Positions 10,631-20,265 of a stretch of 64,000 bases of DNA are shown here, one piece after another. How positions within the stretch are numbered: the first letter of the stretch is position 1; every line of letters starts with the position of its first letter. Source of the stretch: Skeletonema tropicum (taxonomy: Eukaryota; Bacillariophyta; Thalassiosirophyceae; Thalassiosirales; Thalassiosiraceae); NCBI GenBank assembly GCA_037178625.1, contig CM074132.1, positions 1,550,001 to 1,614,000 on the forward strand. Reading direction: 5' to 3'. The notes beneath the pieces were generated by a model that worked only from the letters and a program-made list of their open reading frames with translations, had not been told where the DNA came from and did not search any database. Made by a program: the position numbers and the translations under genes.

Positions 10631-11824
10631 TTAACCTCGCTTCTTCCCAAACTTGTTAGTCTTATCACTCTTATTACTCGCCGTAACACTCACAGTAGCC
10701 CTCTGCTCCCCATCATTACCACTACTCTCCCCCATCCCAACCCCATTACCACCACCACCCTTCCCCTCCCCACCCGCCACCTTCTGCGCAACATGCAATC
10801 TAAAACACAACGCCGAAAACCCCTCCATCAAAACCTTACACTGATCCGCCGTCACCGCAGTAATATCCACAGTCCTCTTTGGAAAAATCAATGCAAACGA
10901 CTTGTGCGCATTGGCCGCTTCACACTTTTGACGTAAAATCGGCGTCCCCGTAAACATGGGATTGTCCGGATCCGGACTCCATGCATGTCGTACCTCACGA
11001 CAAGTGGTTAAATCCAACTTGGGTGGTCGTTTCCCCGACGAGGGTTCTCCCAACGCTGGTTTCCATGATAGTGACCGTCCATCGGAATGGACGTGCAATA
11101 CCCTCAATCGAGATTTGCACCATCGTGACCTTCCATGCTTTACGACGGTAATACCCGACCGAAGACGTGCCACGAAGCACCGTACGATAAAGTCAGAGGC
11201 ATTGGTACACCCCGTGGCCGGTTTAAATGTTGATAGAAGCATGGGCATACGAACCTCATGAGTTTGTGTAGCTGTACCAAGTGACACTGATTCATTTCCA
11301 GTTGGACCGTTTCCACCACCAACACCACCGGTCATTCCAGGTGCAGTAGCAACACCACCCGCAGCATTTGTCATTAAACCAATCTCTCCAATCCCCCCTC
11401 CTCCACCCAAGGCGGCATCATCATATAATCCCCCCTCCATTGTATACTGCCCCCCCGGCAATACGGGCAACAATTCCCTTTCGGAACAATGCACCCCCGG
11501 ATCTGAATTTCGATCGGCGTATTTTTCGGCACTGGACACATCTGATCCGTAGGGTAAGTCACCACCACCTGCCTCTCCGCTATTATTATTAATTTTCTTT
11601 CCACGATGAGTATTATTCCTCCCTCCTCCTTCATCAGGAGTATTCATATCCAACTCTTCGGTATACTCCTGAGACTGTGGACTGTGGTTATTATTTTTTC
11701 GAGATAATTGAACTTCTTGACCGTATCGTTCTTCGGAGACGTCGTAGTCGCCATCGTCGGATAGTTGGGATTGATTATTTTTGAAGGAGGGGCGATTGCC
11801 TGTTTCTTGGCGAACGTTTGCCAT
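10631..11824 (-). CDS. PH-like domain protein with low-complexity N-terminus
   Basis: 397 aa from ATG 11824 (MANVRQETGN). An upstream in-frame extension to 11920 is Thr-rich and unlikely. Residues 1-200 are low complexity (Asn, Gly, Glu runs). Residues about 213-340 fit a phospholipase-C-type pleckstrin homology fold: FIVRCFVARLRSG, VVKHGRSRWCKSRLRVLHVH, LSWKP, KLDLTTCREVRHAWS, SFALIFPKRTVDITAV, and the terminal helix CKVLMEGFSALCFRLHV. Such domains bind phosphoinositides or protein partners and place proteins at membranes. The tail is Gly/Lys-rich. No catalytic domain is attached, so it may be an adaptor. The PH call rests on pattern recognition. Confidence 0.62.
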   Translation of the reverse strand: MANVRQETGNRPSFKNNQSQLSDDGDYDVSEERYGQEVQLSRKNNNHSPQSQEYTEELDMNTPDEGGGRNNTHRGKKINNNSGEAGGGDLPYGSDVSSAEKYADRNSDPGVHCSERELLPVLPGGQYTMEGGLYDDAALGGGGGIGEIGLMTNAAGGVATAPGMTGGVGGGNGPTGNESVSLGTATQTHEVRMPMLLSTFKPATGCTNASDFIVRCFVARLRSGITVVKHGRSRWCKSRLRVLHVHSDGRSLSWKPALGEPSSGKRPPKLDLTTCREVRHAWSPDPDNPMFTGTPILRQKCEAANAHKSFALIFPKRTVDITAVTADQCKVLMEGFSALCFRLHVAQKVAGGEGKGGGGNGVGMGESSGNDGEQRATVSVTASNKSDKTNKFGKKRG

Positions 11825-12530
11825 TGTTGTTGTTGTTGTTGTTAAGTTGTCGGTGGAATGTATGTGTTTGGTGGACAGCTGATACGTGGAGTGCTTGATT
11901 GTCAGCCTCTTGTTCAACACCTAAATTTTGAAATTATGCAGTCTATTAATGATGATGCGCTAATCTGCTGTTCTTCTAATCTACTGTAGCAGTCCTCTTC
12001 AATTAAAATGTACCGTGGGCTGCCAGCAACAGAATGTCATGGTCAACTTCATCCATTCATGAAGTTGGAAGTGTTGTATGTTGTATGTGACAAGGGCTTA
12101 CCGGGATAAGGGGGCGCTTTTGGTACTCTCACGTTGCTGTGCCCACGTGATCCCCACAACTGTGGATAATCGGGTATAAATGTGAACAAAATACCCGCAG
12201 AATAACAAAATATACCCTCAAAATGACCCCAAATCTCCTCCCCACATACAAACTATTTGTGGGCACGCCAGCATGCCCTCTATCTGTAGGCCTTACCTTG
12301 TGATTCAAATATAGTAGATCGGAGTGTTGTAAGTTTGGGTGTTGCGAAGGGGGTCTGATGGACTCTTTCGCATGTTAAGGAGGAAATAATTCATGTGTGA
12401 GTGACACTTTCTCTCATTTTACCAGAGGTTGAGTACCGTATTTGGTATTAGGAATTGGTACATACTCTAAGTAAGTACGGATCAGGCTGGATTGGAGAAA
12501 AAATGAAAAAATGCCAACGAACGACGAAAG
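11825..12530. other. intergenic, divergent promoter region
   Basis: About 700 bases between divergently transcribed genes (PH-like and lipocalin-like). A (TTG)n run at 11826-11844 lies in the 5' leader of the PH gene. No other feature is seen. Confidence 0.5.
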
Positions 12531-13628
12531 ATGACATTTTTGATGAGGACGCACGACGTGATGAAGACCATACACATCATCGCGATAGTTGCTACCTCGC
12601 TCCTGTACATAGCAGCAGTGCCATCAGTGCTCTCTTTTGGTGGATATGTTATTAATAGTAAAAGTAGTGCTGTTTCTCGAAATTATGAGTATTGGAGAGG
12701 ACAACACAAAGATAATATTATTTGGCAGCGTGGGTTTGTGATGACGGACGGGATTCATTTGCGACAGAATGTCAAGTTGCAAACGGTAAATGACGACTCT
12801 TCCAATGATAGTGCTGAAACTGAACGTAGACAATCGAGGCGAAAGCGTGTTTTGAATTTATTTCGCCGTGTCTTTCGCCGTAGAAAAATGGAGCAGCAAG
12901 AATTTGAATTGGAAGAAGAGGTGTCCATCTCCATCACTGAAGATTTATCAATTGAGTTAACAGATGATGTTGATAACGCTAGTGAAGATTTAATATCAGA
13001 GTTGGAAGAATCATCTACCACTGGTGATACAGCAATGGAAGAGGAGACAGATACAGTTAGCTTCCTTATCACAAACACCACCACCACACCAACCCCAATC
13101 TCAACCACAAGACAAGCCACAGCGTCACCCAACACCGACCTCTCCGGGACATGGTCTCCCATCGTCACACCCACGTTCAAATCACAATATGACGACTATC
13201 TCAAAAACTGTTCCCAATCCTTCATGTATCGGAAAGTCATCGTCAACGGTATAGAATACCAACGTGAAACAATCCGTCAACTTGACAATGGCCAAAGCCT
13301 TCAGATCATTGCTCAGAACCCAGCTGGGAACTGGAATCGGACATTGATAGCCAGTGAGTTGGAAAATCCGATTTATGCGACGATTGTGGATCCGGATAAG
13401 GATACGGTGAATGTTGAGGCATGGTGGGAGGAGAATGGCACGAAGCATAAATCGGTTTTGAGGGGAAAGCCTCGATTGAAAGGGGGTGTTTTTGAGACGG
13501 TGAGATATTTGGATGAGGATATACTGGTTTGTGAGTCTACATTTCTTCCTAGTGAGTTGGAGGGATCGTCGTCTAGTTTCAAGTATGGGAGTGTGCTGTG
13601 GAGGTTTCAACGTGTTGGTTGTAATTGA
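12531..13628 (+). CDS. secreted or organelle-targeted lipocalin/FABP-like protein
   Basis: 365 aa. The first ATG (12531) precedes two further in-frame ATGs (12543, 12561); the hydrophobic stretch IHIIAIVATSLLYIAAVPSVLS directly after the third makes a good signal peptide, and SVLS-F at the end resembles the plastid 'AF' cleavage motif of diatoms. A basic segment (RRQSRRKRVLNLFRRVFRRRK, about 99-119) follows, then an acidic linker, then a Thr/Pro stretch. Residues about 203-365 look like a lipocalin or fatty-acid-binding beta barrel: LSGTWSPIV, FKSQYDDYLKNC, RKVIVNG, QSLQIIAQNPAGNW, RYLDEDILVCE and a closing WRFQRV. Probably binds a small hydrophobic ligand; the ligand is unknown. Confidence 0.6.
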   Translation: MTFLMRTHDVMKTIHIIAIVATSLLYIAAVPSVLSFGGYVINSKSSAVSRNYEYWRGQHKDNIIWQRGFVMTDGIHLRQNVKLQTVNDDSSNDSAETERRQSRRKRVLNLFRRVFRRRKMEQQEFELEEEVSISITEDLSIELTDDVDNASEDLISELEESSTTGDTAMEEETDTVSFLITNTTTTPTPISTTRQATASPNTDLSGTWSPIVTPTFKSQYDDYLKNCSQSFMYRKVIVNGIEYQRETIRQLDNGQSLQIIAQNPAGNWNRTLIASELENPIYATIVDPDKDTVNVEAWWEENGTKHKSVLRGKPRLKGGVFETVRYLDEDILVCESTFLPSELEGSSSSFKYGSVLWRFQRVGCN

Positions 13629-15678
13629 GAGGGGAAGTAGGTGATAGTTTTGTGTTGAGTAGAATAACGCGCTCGAAGAACAACCCATAATTTCCCTATC
13701 AATATTCATGTGAATAACTGAAGTAGACTGAAGTGATGCTTGTACTCTCAATTCTATGGCTCAGATTCTGAGGTAAATATAAGTAGATTTGTGCTTGAGA
13801 GGCTATTGTGCAGATCGAGATGGCTCACAACTTCCAATTCTCTCTTTTCAATTTGTGCAGAATTGCAAGTCATGGAGTGTGCAATAAGTATAGCTGTCTT
13901 AAATCAACAAACCTATGAGGTAGATTTTTTTGTGTACGTAGGAATCGTCCAAGAAGCGGTACCAAAGTGGCGCCAACGATCATCGAGCACATCGTCACCA
14001 TGGGATTTCCGCCCGATCATCGTACTTTACTAGAGGCATGGTGTTATTATATAAAAGATGTAATGCTCGGGGTGTTTATATGGATATATATGAATGTATG
14101 AAGTGACTTGATATGTACCGATTTTTACATTTGATGCAAAATAAAAGCCAATCAGTGCACATGGATGTTTATCCTCATCTCCTCCGTGATCAATGAACGA
14201 TGGTGCAATAAAAAATATTTCAGCACTATCGACACCAAACACTGTTAAAATAACGATTATAAAGTTATGTTATGAATGTGTATATCTTTTTGTTGCATAA
14301 TAATTCGTTTTGAGGCCCACAGATCCCTGTCATTCAACACAAACACTTGTGTTTGAACACCTATCTCCTACAAGAGAATACACTTTGTGCATTCCAACGA
14401 TGTCAGCAGTGACCATATGCAGCTTTATCCGTCAACCATTACTTCATTGAAACCGGAGAATCATAACAAGTCACTGAAGATTCCACTCCGATCTATTCAG
14501 AGCAATGTAGCGCCATAACAACAGCCTTCTTCGGAGACAATATGTGCACTTATTCCACCCTGATTGAACTTCAAGTCACACAACTATGACCCTGTCTCTC
14601 CAATCAAATGCAATAGTTGCTGTGCCTTTGTTGTCGGATGGTGAGGTTGGATTGAACAACGAAACCATTGCAGTTTGTTCGAGGAATGGCCATGTGTTGG
14701 GCTATGGTGATACCAAGGCTGAGTTCGCCGATGGTAGTGTAGTCAGTGAAATCGGATCTCCTTAACAGCTCCATGGCACAAAGCGATCCTTCCATATTAT
14801 TGAGAGCTCTCCTGTCGTGTTTAGTTGTCTCGTCATGATCAGAGGTCGGAATAGAGCAATGAAATGGATGACATTTGTGTGTAATCGATGATGTGATGTG
14901 CAGCAGCAACATGGTGCCTGACGGAGTGCTATGGCCATATGAAGTCACTAACAATGAATCACACCGACACCCAATGTCTATATGTATAAGCGGCGGCGAG
15001 GGTTGATGGAGAGAGGCCGATTGTACCATTCATATTGAGTGGAATTGGACGATGATGCTACGATGATGGTAATTTGCGCTGCTATAGCGGCATTTTGATT
15101 TGCGTCTCTGCTCTTTAATAACTAAGTTGGGTAGGCTCGGCTTTGGATTCCTTGTGTTCTAAGCTATTCATGGACTACCATACCCAACCACCTGTAGATG
15201 TAATGGAGGAGGTGTGGTTTTTTATGTTATGGCACTTTTATGGCGGAAATGGTGCCATGGCGTGGTGGATTGTCGCGGTGGTGGAACTTTTTGGTGGTGG
15301 CCAAAAACACATTTGGGGGCTCTTCTGACCTTCTCAAGTGCCGGATGGAGCTACATACTATTCCTACGTACATACGCTACCCCGTAGGGTCCGTGATTTA
15401 AGACAGCTATACTTTAAGAAGAGATACATACTTAGATGCAGCGCCAGCCTGCACGTTTTCCCCACGATTGTCATTCCTTCCAGGTACGGTATCGGTTCTC
15501 GCTTCTCGCTCCGTTGAAAATTGAAAACCCAACGAAAGATCTATCGAAGAAAATGGAAAACTAACACACGCACACTCGAATCTCGAATCGTATCGGAACC
15601 ACCAGCCACAAAACGCGAAATAACGGACACGAACTCAACCGCAACACAACTTCTTCTACTTCGACACATAAGCAAACC
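13629..15678. other. 2-kb intergenic region, no gene seen
   Basis: No open frame in either strand looks coding; short frames at 13740-14033 and 14604-15029 have AT-driven composition and no motif. The last 150 bases are the leader of the prolyl hydroxylase gene. Confidence 0.5.
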
Positions 15679-17384
15679 ATGAAGTTGTTGCTCACCAAAG
15701 AAGCTGTGTTAACCATATCGCTGGTGGTCGTATCAATTCTCGCCAGCTGCTCATATGCAGCCCCCGTCGACAGCAGCGCTCCCGCCGACACTCAATGCAC
15801 CGTTGAATCGGACGGAAAAGAAGTCTGTGAGACTTCCTACTCTGTAGAGAAAGAAGAGGAGGAGTTTCCATCCGAGGATTACTCATCTTATGACGACGAC
15901 GAGGAGGAAGATGATGATGGGGATTGGTGGAATGAATTAGCACCGGGAAAATGCAAAGATCATCTCCTTTCTAAAAACTGCGTTTCATTATCCGAGGAGG
16001 GGGAGTGCGAAACGAACCCCGGCTTTATGAAGTTCGCCTGCCCCGTAACTTGTGAATTATGTGATGAATTTGAATCCTCAATGTCAAAAGAAGAGGAGGG
16101 CACCGATCTATGTATGGATTATGAACAAGAGTGTAAGGAATGGGCAAGCATGGGAGAATGTGCTTTTAACCCAAATTATATGTTGAAGGAATGTCGTCGG
16201 TCCTGCTTTCAATGTTTTGAAGATTCCACTCAATTTGGTGTGAAGCAGGAGTTAAATGAAGAGAAGTATGATGCGACAGTTGAGCTCATTCAGAAGACCT
16301 CAGAGTATATGAAGGAGATGTGGTCGAATGAGGAGCACAATCGTTATAATTACAAATGCAAGAATGTGGATAAAGAATGTTCTTTTTGGGCTGCCACTGG
16401 GGATGAATGTGAATCAAATCTTGAATATATGCAAAGGAATTGTGCACCTGCTTGTCAATTATGCCATCTATTGGATATTCGATTGCGTTGTCCAATCATG
16501 CCAGGGAACGATCCAGTGTTTAAACCAGGTGACTTGAACACTCTCTTTGAGAATATTGTCGATAATGCTGATGGAAAGGGTGAGTATCTCAAGTACAATC
16601 CCAAGGCATTGTCACGTCCAAAGCTGAAACGAGATGGAACTCCCGCTACTGATTTTGCTATTGATGGTCCCTGGATTGTAATTTTGGAGAATTTTATTAC
16701 TGATGAAGAAGCAGATGCTTTGATTGCAGCGGGGGCAAAGAAGGGATATGAACGTTCTTCGGATGTAGGTGCTGAGAACCCCGATGGTACACACGAAGAT
16801 GAAGTCAATGAAGGGAGAACATCTGAAAATGCATGGTGTGATGATGATATTTGTGACGACGATCCGATTATTGGGCCGGTGATCGAGAGGATTGCGGAGG
16901 TGACTAAAACGCATGTAGACAATCAAGAGAGTTTGCAATTGCTGAGGTACGAGCCAGGGCAATTCTATAATCAGCATCATGATTATATTGAATATCAATC
17001 GGATCTTCCTAGTGGAGTAAGAATGTTGACTCTCTTCCTCTACCTAAATGACGTGACCGAGGGCGGGGGTACAGGGTTCCCCACCGTGAACAATAACAAG
17101 GGAATTGTTGTACAACCCAAGAGGAGAAATGCTCTTCTTTGGCCATCCGTGATCGACGAAGATCCAGAGGAGAAAGATGGAAGGACCGAACATGAAGCGC
17201 TCCCTGTGCTGAAAGGCATCAAATATGGTAAGTATGAAGATATGTGAATTGTTTTGTTTCATCTGCCATTTGCCGTACATACTCTAACTGTTGTTGTTGC
17301 ATAATGATTTGGACGAATTCAGGTGCAAACGCTTGGATCCACTCGAGAAATTATACCGAAGCAGAAGAATATGATTGTACTTGA
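15679..17384 (+). CDS. prolyl 4-hydroxylase with three ShKT domains
   Basis: Two exons: 15679-17227 and 17323-17384 (536 aa). The intron is GTAAGT...CAG in phase 1, and the small second exon restores the family C-terminus ANAWIHSRNY. Residues 1-28 are a signal peptide or anchor; an acidic linker follows. Three six-cysteine ShKT domains sit at about 92-128, 145-179 and 227-262. The P4Hc 2-oxoglutarate/Fe(II) dioxygenase domain spans about 330-530: iron ligands H433 and D435 (QHHDY), H505 (EHEALPV), and the 2-oxoglutarate lysine K515 ten residues later (GIKYG). All catalytic residues are present. It should hydroxylate proline in secretory-pathway proteins, with the ShKT modules as substrate or matrix-binding parts. 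Transcript end faces the Pcc1 gene. Confidence 0.92.
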
Positions 17385-17623
17385 TCATCACGATCGATGG
17401 GTATTTATAAAATCTAGATATTAGGGATCCAAATTTGATTACAGCATCGTATTCTATCATAATATCTCAAAGGTTCTTTTTATTACATCATGCACTATGG
17501 CATCACATTCCATTTTGTCCATAAACGAAGTAATTGTAGGGTATTATTGTTTTGATTGCAGCAGCATGGTACTCTAACCCATCTATCAAAGCTGCTGTTT
17601 TCCCTATTTTTTTCAAAAATCGA

Positions 17624-18055
17624 TCATAAATCTGCAAACTCTTGAAAGCATTTCAATGCAACATTAATCATATCATATGTCGTCGACATTGACACCCGGA
17701 GCATTTTGGCATCTGTCGCCATGAAGTGTCTGGTGTGTGCGAGAGGAAATTATTAGAGACGTCTGTGAAGATGTATGAGTAAAACAAAGTTCTGCGCAGT
17801 GTACATATAGGCTGCTTACATTCTTAGAACTCGCGGTTCAATCTCTTGTTCTGCACCTTGAACAATCGTATCATTGCCTCTATCAACATCAGAGCCATCA
17901 ACTTCTTGTGATGCAATGATGGAAAATGATTTGACTACTTTGTTGCTAACTTCCTCATCCACCGATACGACATCTTTCAGGTGCTGAGCATATTGGCTTG
18001 ATGGGAGAGCTATGTGAACTGTACTTTTGTATGGTCGGCTGATGTTATCCGTCAT
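17624..18055 (-). CDS. PCC1: Pcc1/LAGE3-family subunit of the KEOPS (EKC) complex
   Basis: Two exons reconstructed by hand: 18055-17820 and 17729-17624 (complement), 113 aa. The intron is GTAAGC...CCAG; the splice joins AT|A (Ile) in frame. The start MTDNISRPYK is chosen because the frame upstream runs through a TAG/CTA microsatellite. Family features: YKSTVHIALPSSQYAQHLKD (beta strand and PS..A helix), VSVDEEV, then after the splice HFMATDAKMLRVSMSTTYDM with the conserved A.D.k.LRVS signature, and a terminal helix ending FQEFADL. KEOPS makes the universal t6A37 modification of ANN-decoding tRNAs, and Pcc1 is its dimerisation subunit. The length matches the family. The second exon is short and easy to miss by gene finders. 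Confidence 0.8.
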
Positions 18056-19146
18056 GTTGGCTGGGTGTAGTAGTAGTAGTAGAAAGTATGTATCTTCGGT
18101 CGGCGGTCGGCGTTCGGCGTTGCACATTAGGGTGTCCACGCAGTGCTCGGAATTGTCCCCTTGACGTGGACTATTTGTCCGCTGTTTTAGTTGACAAGTT
18201 GTCCGACCGTTGAGGACGTTCGTGTCCACGCAATTTTTGTCCGAGACGGCATTTGACATGTCAGAGCGCACAGCCCTTCAACCCCCTTCTGCCCTACTTA
18301 CGGCGGGGTTCTCATCTCTCACAAGTACACCAAGCTAATCACAACATCATGATGTAAACATAAAAACTCACTCCACCAGCAAGTCCATATCACTACTAAT
18401 TACGAATATAATGCATGGATAATATGTATCCTAATCCGTAATTTGATGCTTGAATCGAATGGTGTCATCGGAAATGGGCGAAACATCTCGCCTACAGACG
18501 TATTAGTGCCTATCTCTTACACTACGATTTCTGCTCCATTTTGAACGAATGTCGGCTGGGGGTGAGTAGAAGCCGACACGAGCGCCTTTGTAAAACTAAT
18601 CACAACACATATTCATTAAATATCGCTTTATGGGTCATCGGTGTCGTTTTGTGTCGATGCATTCATAATTCTAGGAGGATGTGTGTCTGCAATCAGCAGC
18701 ACAAATTATGACAAAATTGTTGAGGACGAAAGAAGGTGGTCAAGTGTAGACAATATACAGTCATACTGCACAATTAAAATTAATGATACCAGTCATATTA
18801 CACAATTGACATAAAGGACTATTGATATTATGTGTCTAGTGTACTGGTTTATACATGAAGTTGACTTGTAAACCCCATGTCAAAAGGGCATCACTAAATC
18901 CTACTAAATCTCTGAGCAGACATACCAGGTTGGAAACCACTGCTGAACAAGCCAGACCTTTTCATTGCCCTAACATGAGCTCCAGTTGCTTACATTTGCG
19001 ATTGCCTGTTGCCTTTGGAAAGCTCGGCTGAAGGAAGCTTCAGTGCCGTAACGGGACTCAGTTGTGGTGCTCGGGAAAGGACTTCGCTTTCATAGCCGAT
19101 TTTGGCGGATTCTTCATGTCCTCTTCCGATTTCATGCCATTGGATC
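18056..19146. other. intergenic, about 1.1 kb
   Basis: Upstream region of Pcc1 and of the J-domain gene (divergent). A (TAG)n microsatellite lies at 18068-18082. Two GTGTCCACGCA copies occur at about 18131 and 18222 in a stretch rich in TTGTCCG. No gene is visible. Confidence 0.45.
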
Positions 19147-20262
19147 ATGAGTGAAGGCGCCAATGAGGAGAAGATCTGTATTGGAACCAAAGTCCTCTCT
19201 AATCAGCCAAAAAGAGGAATACACACAAAGAAAACAATCAAGATGACACGAGGTGAAGACCTACACACGCTTGGCTTGTCCTCGGAAGACGATGAAGCTC
19301 AAGATAGTCAGCGGAAGATTCGTAAAGCTTTTCTCCGCCTCAGCCGTAAGCATCACCCCGACAAAGGAGGAACAAACGAAGGGTTTCAGAAATTATCAGA
19401 AGCCTATTATCGTCTGAGAGATGAGGAAGCCTGAGGTGCGAGTGATGAACAGGAGGAGCACGAAGACAGTGACGCTGCCGAAGAACGAAGCTATCAAGGT
19501 TCTTCGTGGCAAGACTATGACTACTACAACTTTTGGCAAGATGAGTTCTTCAACTTCTTTCGCCAGCACTTCCAGGATTACGGGCACAGCGATGACGAAG
19601 ACGACTTTTTTGATTGGGAGCAACAAGCGTATGAAAGGAAGAAGGCTATGTCAGACAAGCACAAACAGCAACTGAAGGCGGGCATGGATTTCCGTGATAC
19701 CAAGGCGAGAAAGGAATCCGATGCCTGTGTATTTTGTGGCGACAACAAACCTATCAAAAAGAGGAAAGCGAAGAGCAATGGCATAAAGTGAGATGAGTAT
19801 GTAGAAAGTAAGAGACCAAGGCCTGGAAAAGAAGACGGGTATAACACTTGCTGGGTTTGTAAGACGAATCACAAATCTGTATTGACGGAAGCTATGGCAA
19901 AGACGAACTTTGCAAAGAAATTAGACGGTTCTAGCATTTTCCAGGAGCTTAAGCATGCAAAGTATACTTTCACAGCGCAACCTACGACAGCCTTGTGCGA
20001 GATGACGCGGACTTCCGAGTACTTTTGGTATCCAGATCTAGAGAAAGCAGCCCTTGCTGCGGGGTGGAAGCCACGCGGGAAGAAGAAAGAGTCTGTTCCT
20101 TGGTGGCCAAAGAATAGGGTGAAGTTGAAGTCTGCTCCTACTACTCCCTCTACATTAGCTACTACAATAACCCCCGGCTCCTCGAGAACAAAGGGAACGA
20201 AACGTCGTCGTAATGAAGAAGATGACAGAAAGCCAAGTGCCAAACGTGGGCTGAAGTATTAA
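19147..20262 (+). pseudogene. J-domain (DnaJ-like) protein gene with two in-frame TGA codons
   Basis: One reading frame runs from ATG 19147 (or ATG 19243, MTRGEDLHTLGLS) to TAA 20260-20262 and is interrupted only by TGA at 19432-19434 and 19789-19791; no frameshift or TAA/TAG occurs. Before the first TGA lies a J domain with the HPD motif (RLSRKHHPDKGGTNEGFQKL), which stimulates Hsp70 ATPase. After it come an acidic, aromatic stretch (DYYNFWQDEFFNFFRQHF), a CVFC pair, the second TGA, then CWVC, a WYPDL segment and a basic tail (TKRRR). Both TGAs could have arisen from CGA by C-to-T change in CpG. Other genes here use TGA as stop. It may be a young pseudogene, a null allele, a readthrough gene or a sequence error. 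Its stop is 3 bp from the convergent PPR stop. Confidence 0.6.
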
Positions 20263-20265
20263 CGC

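Noticed and set aside
19432..19791. Nuclear code with reassigned TGA
   Set aside because: TGA ends several other clear genes in the window, including the discoidin-domain gene and the prolyl hydroxylase.
19430..19795. Selenoprotein explanation for the two in-frame TGA codons of the J-domain gene
   Set aside because: Neither TGA is in a CxxU-type redox context, no SECIS-like AUGA...GA pattern was seen just after the stop, and the 3' UTR overlaps the PPR gene. Not formally excluded; a SECIS search would decide.
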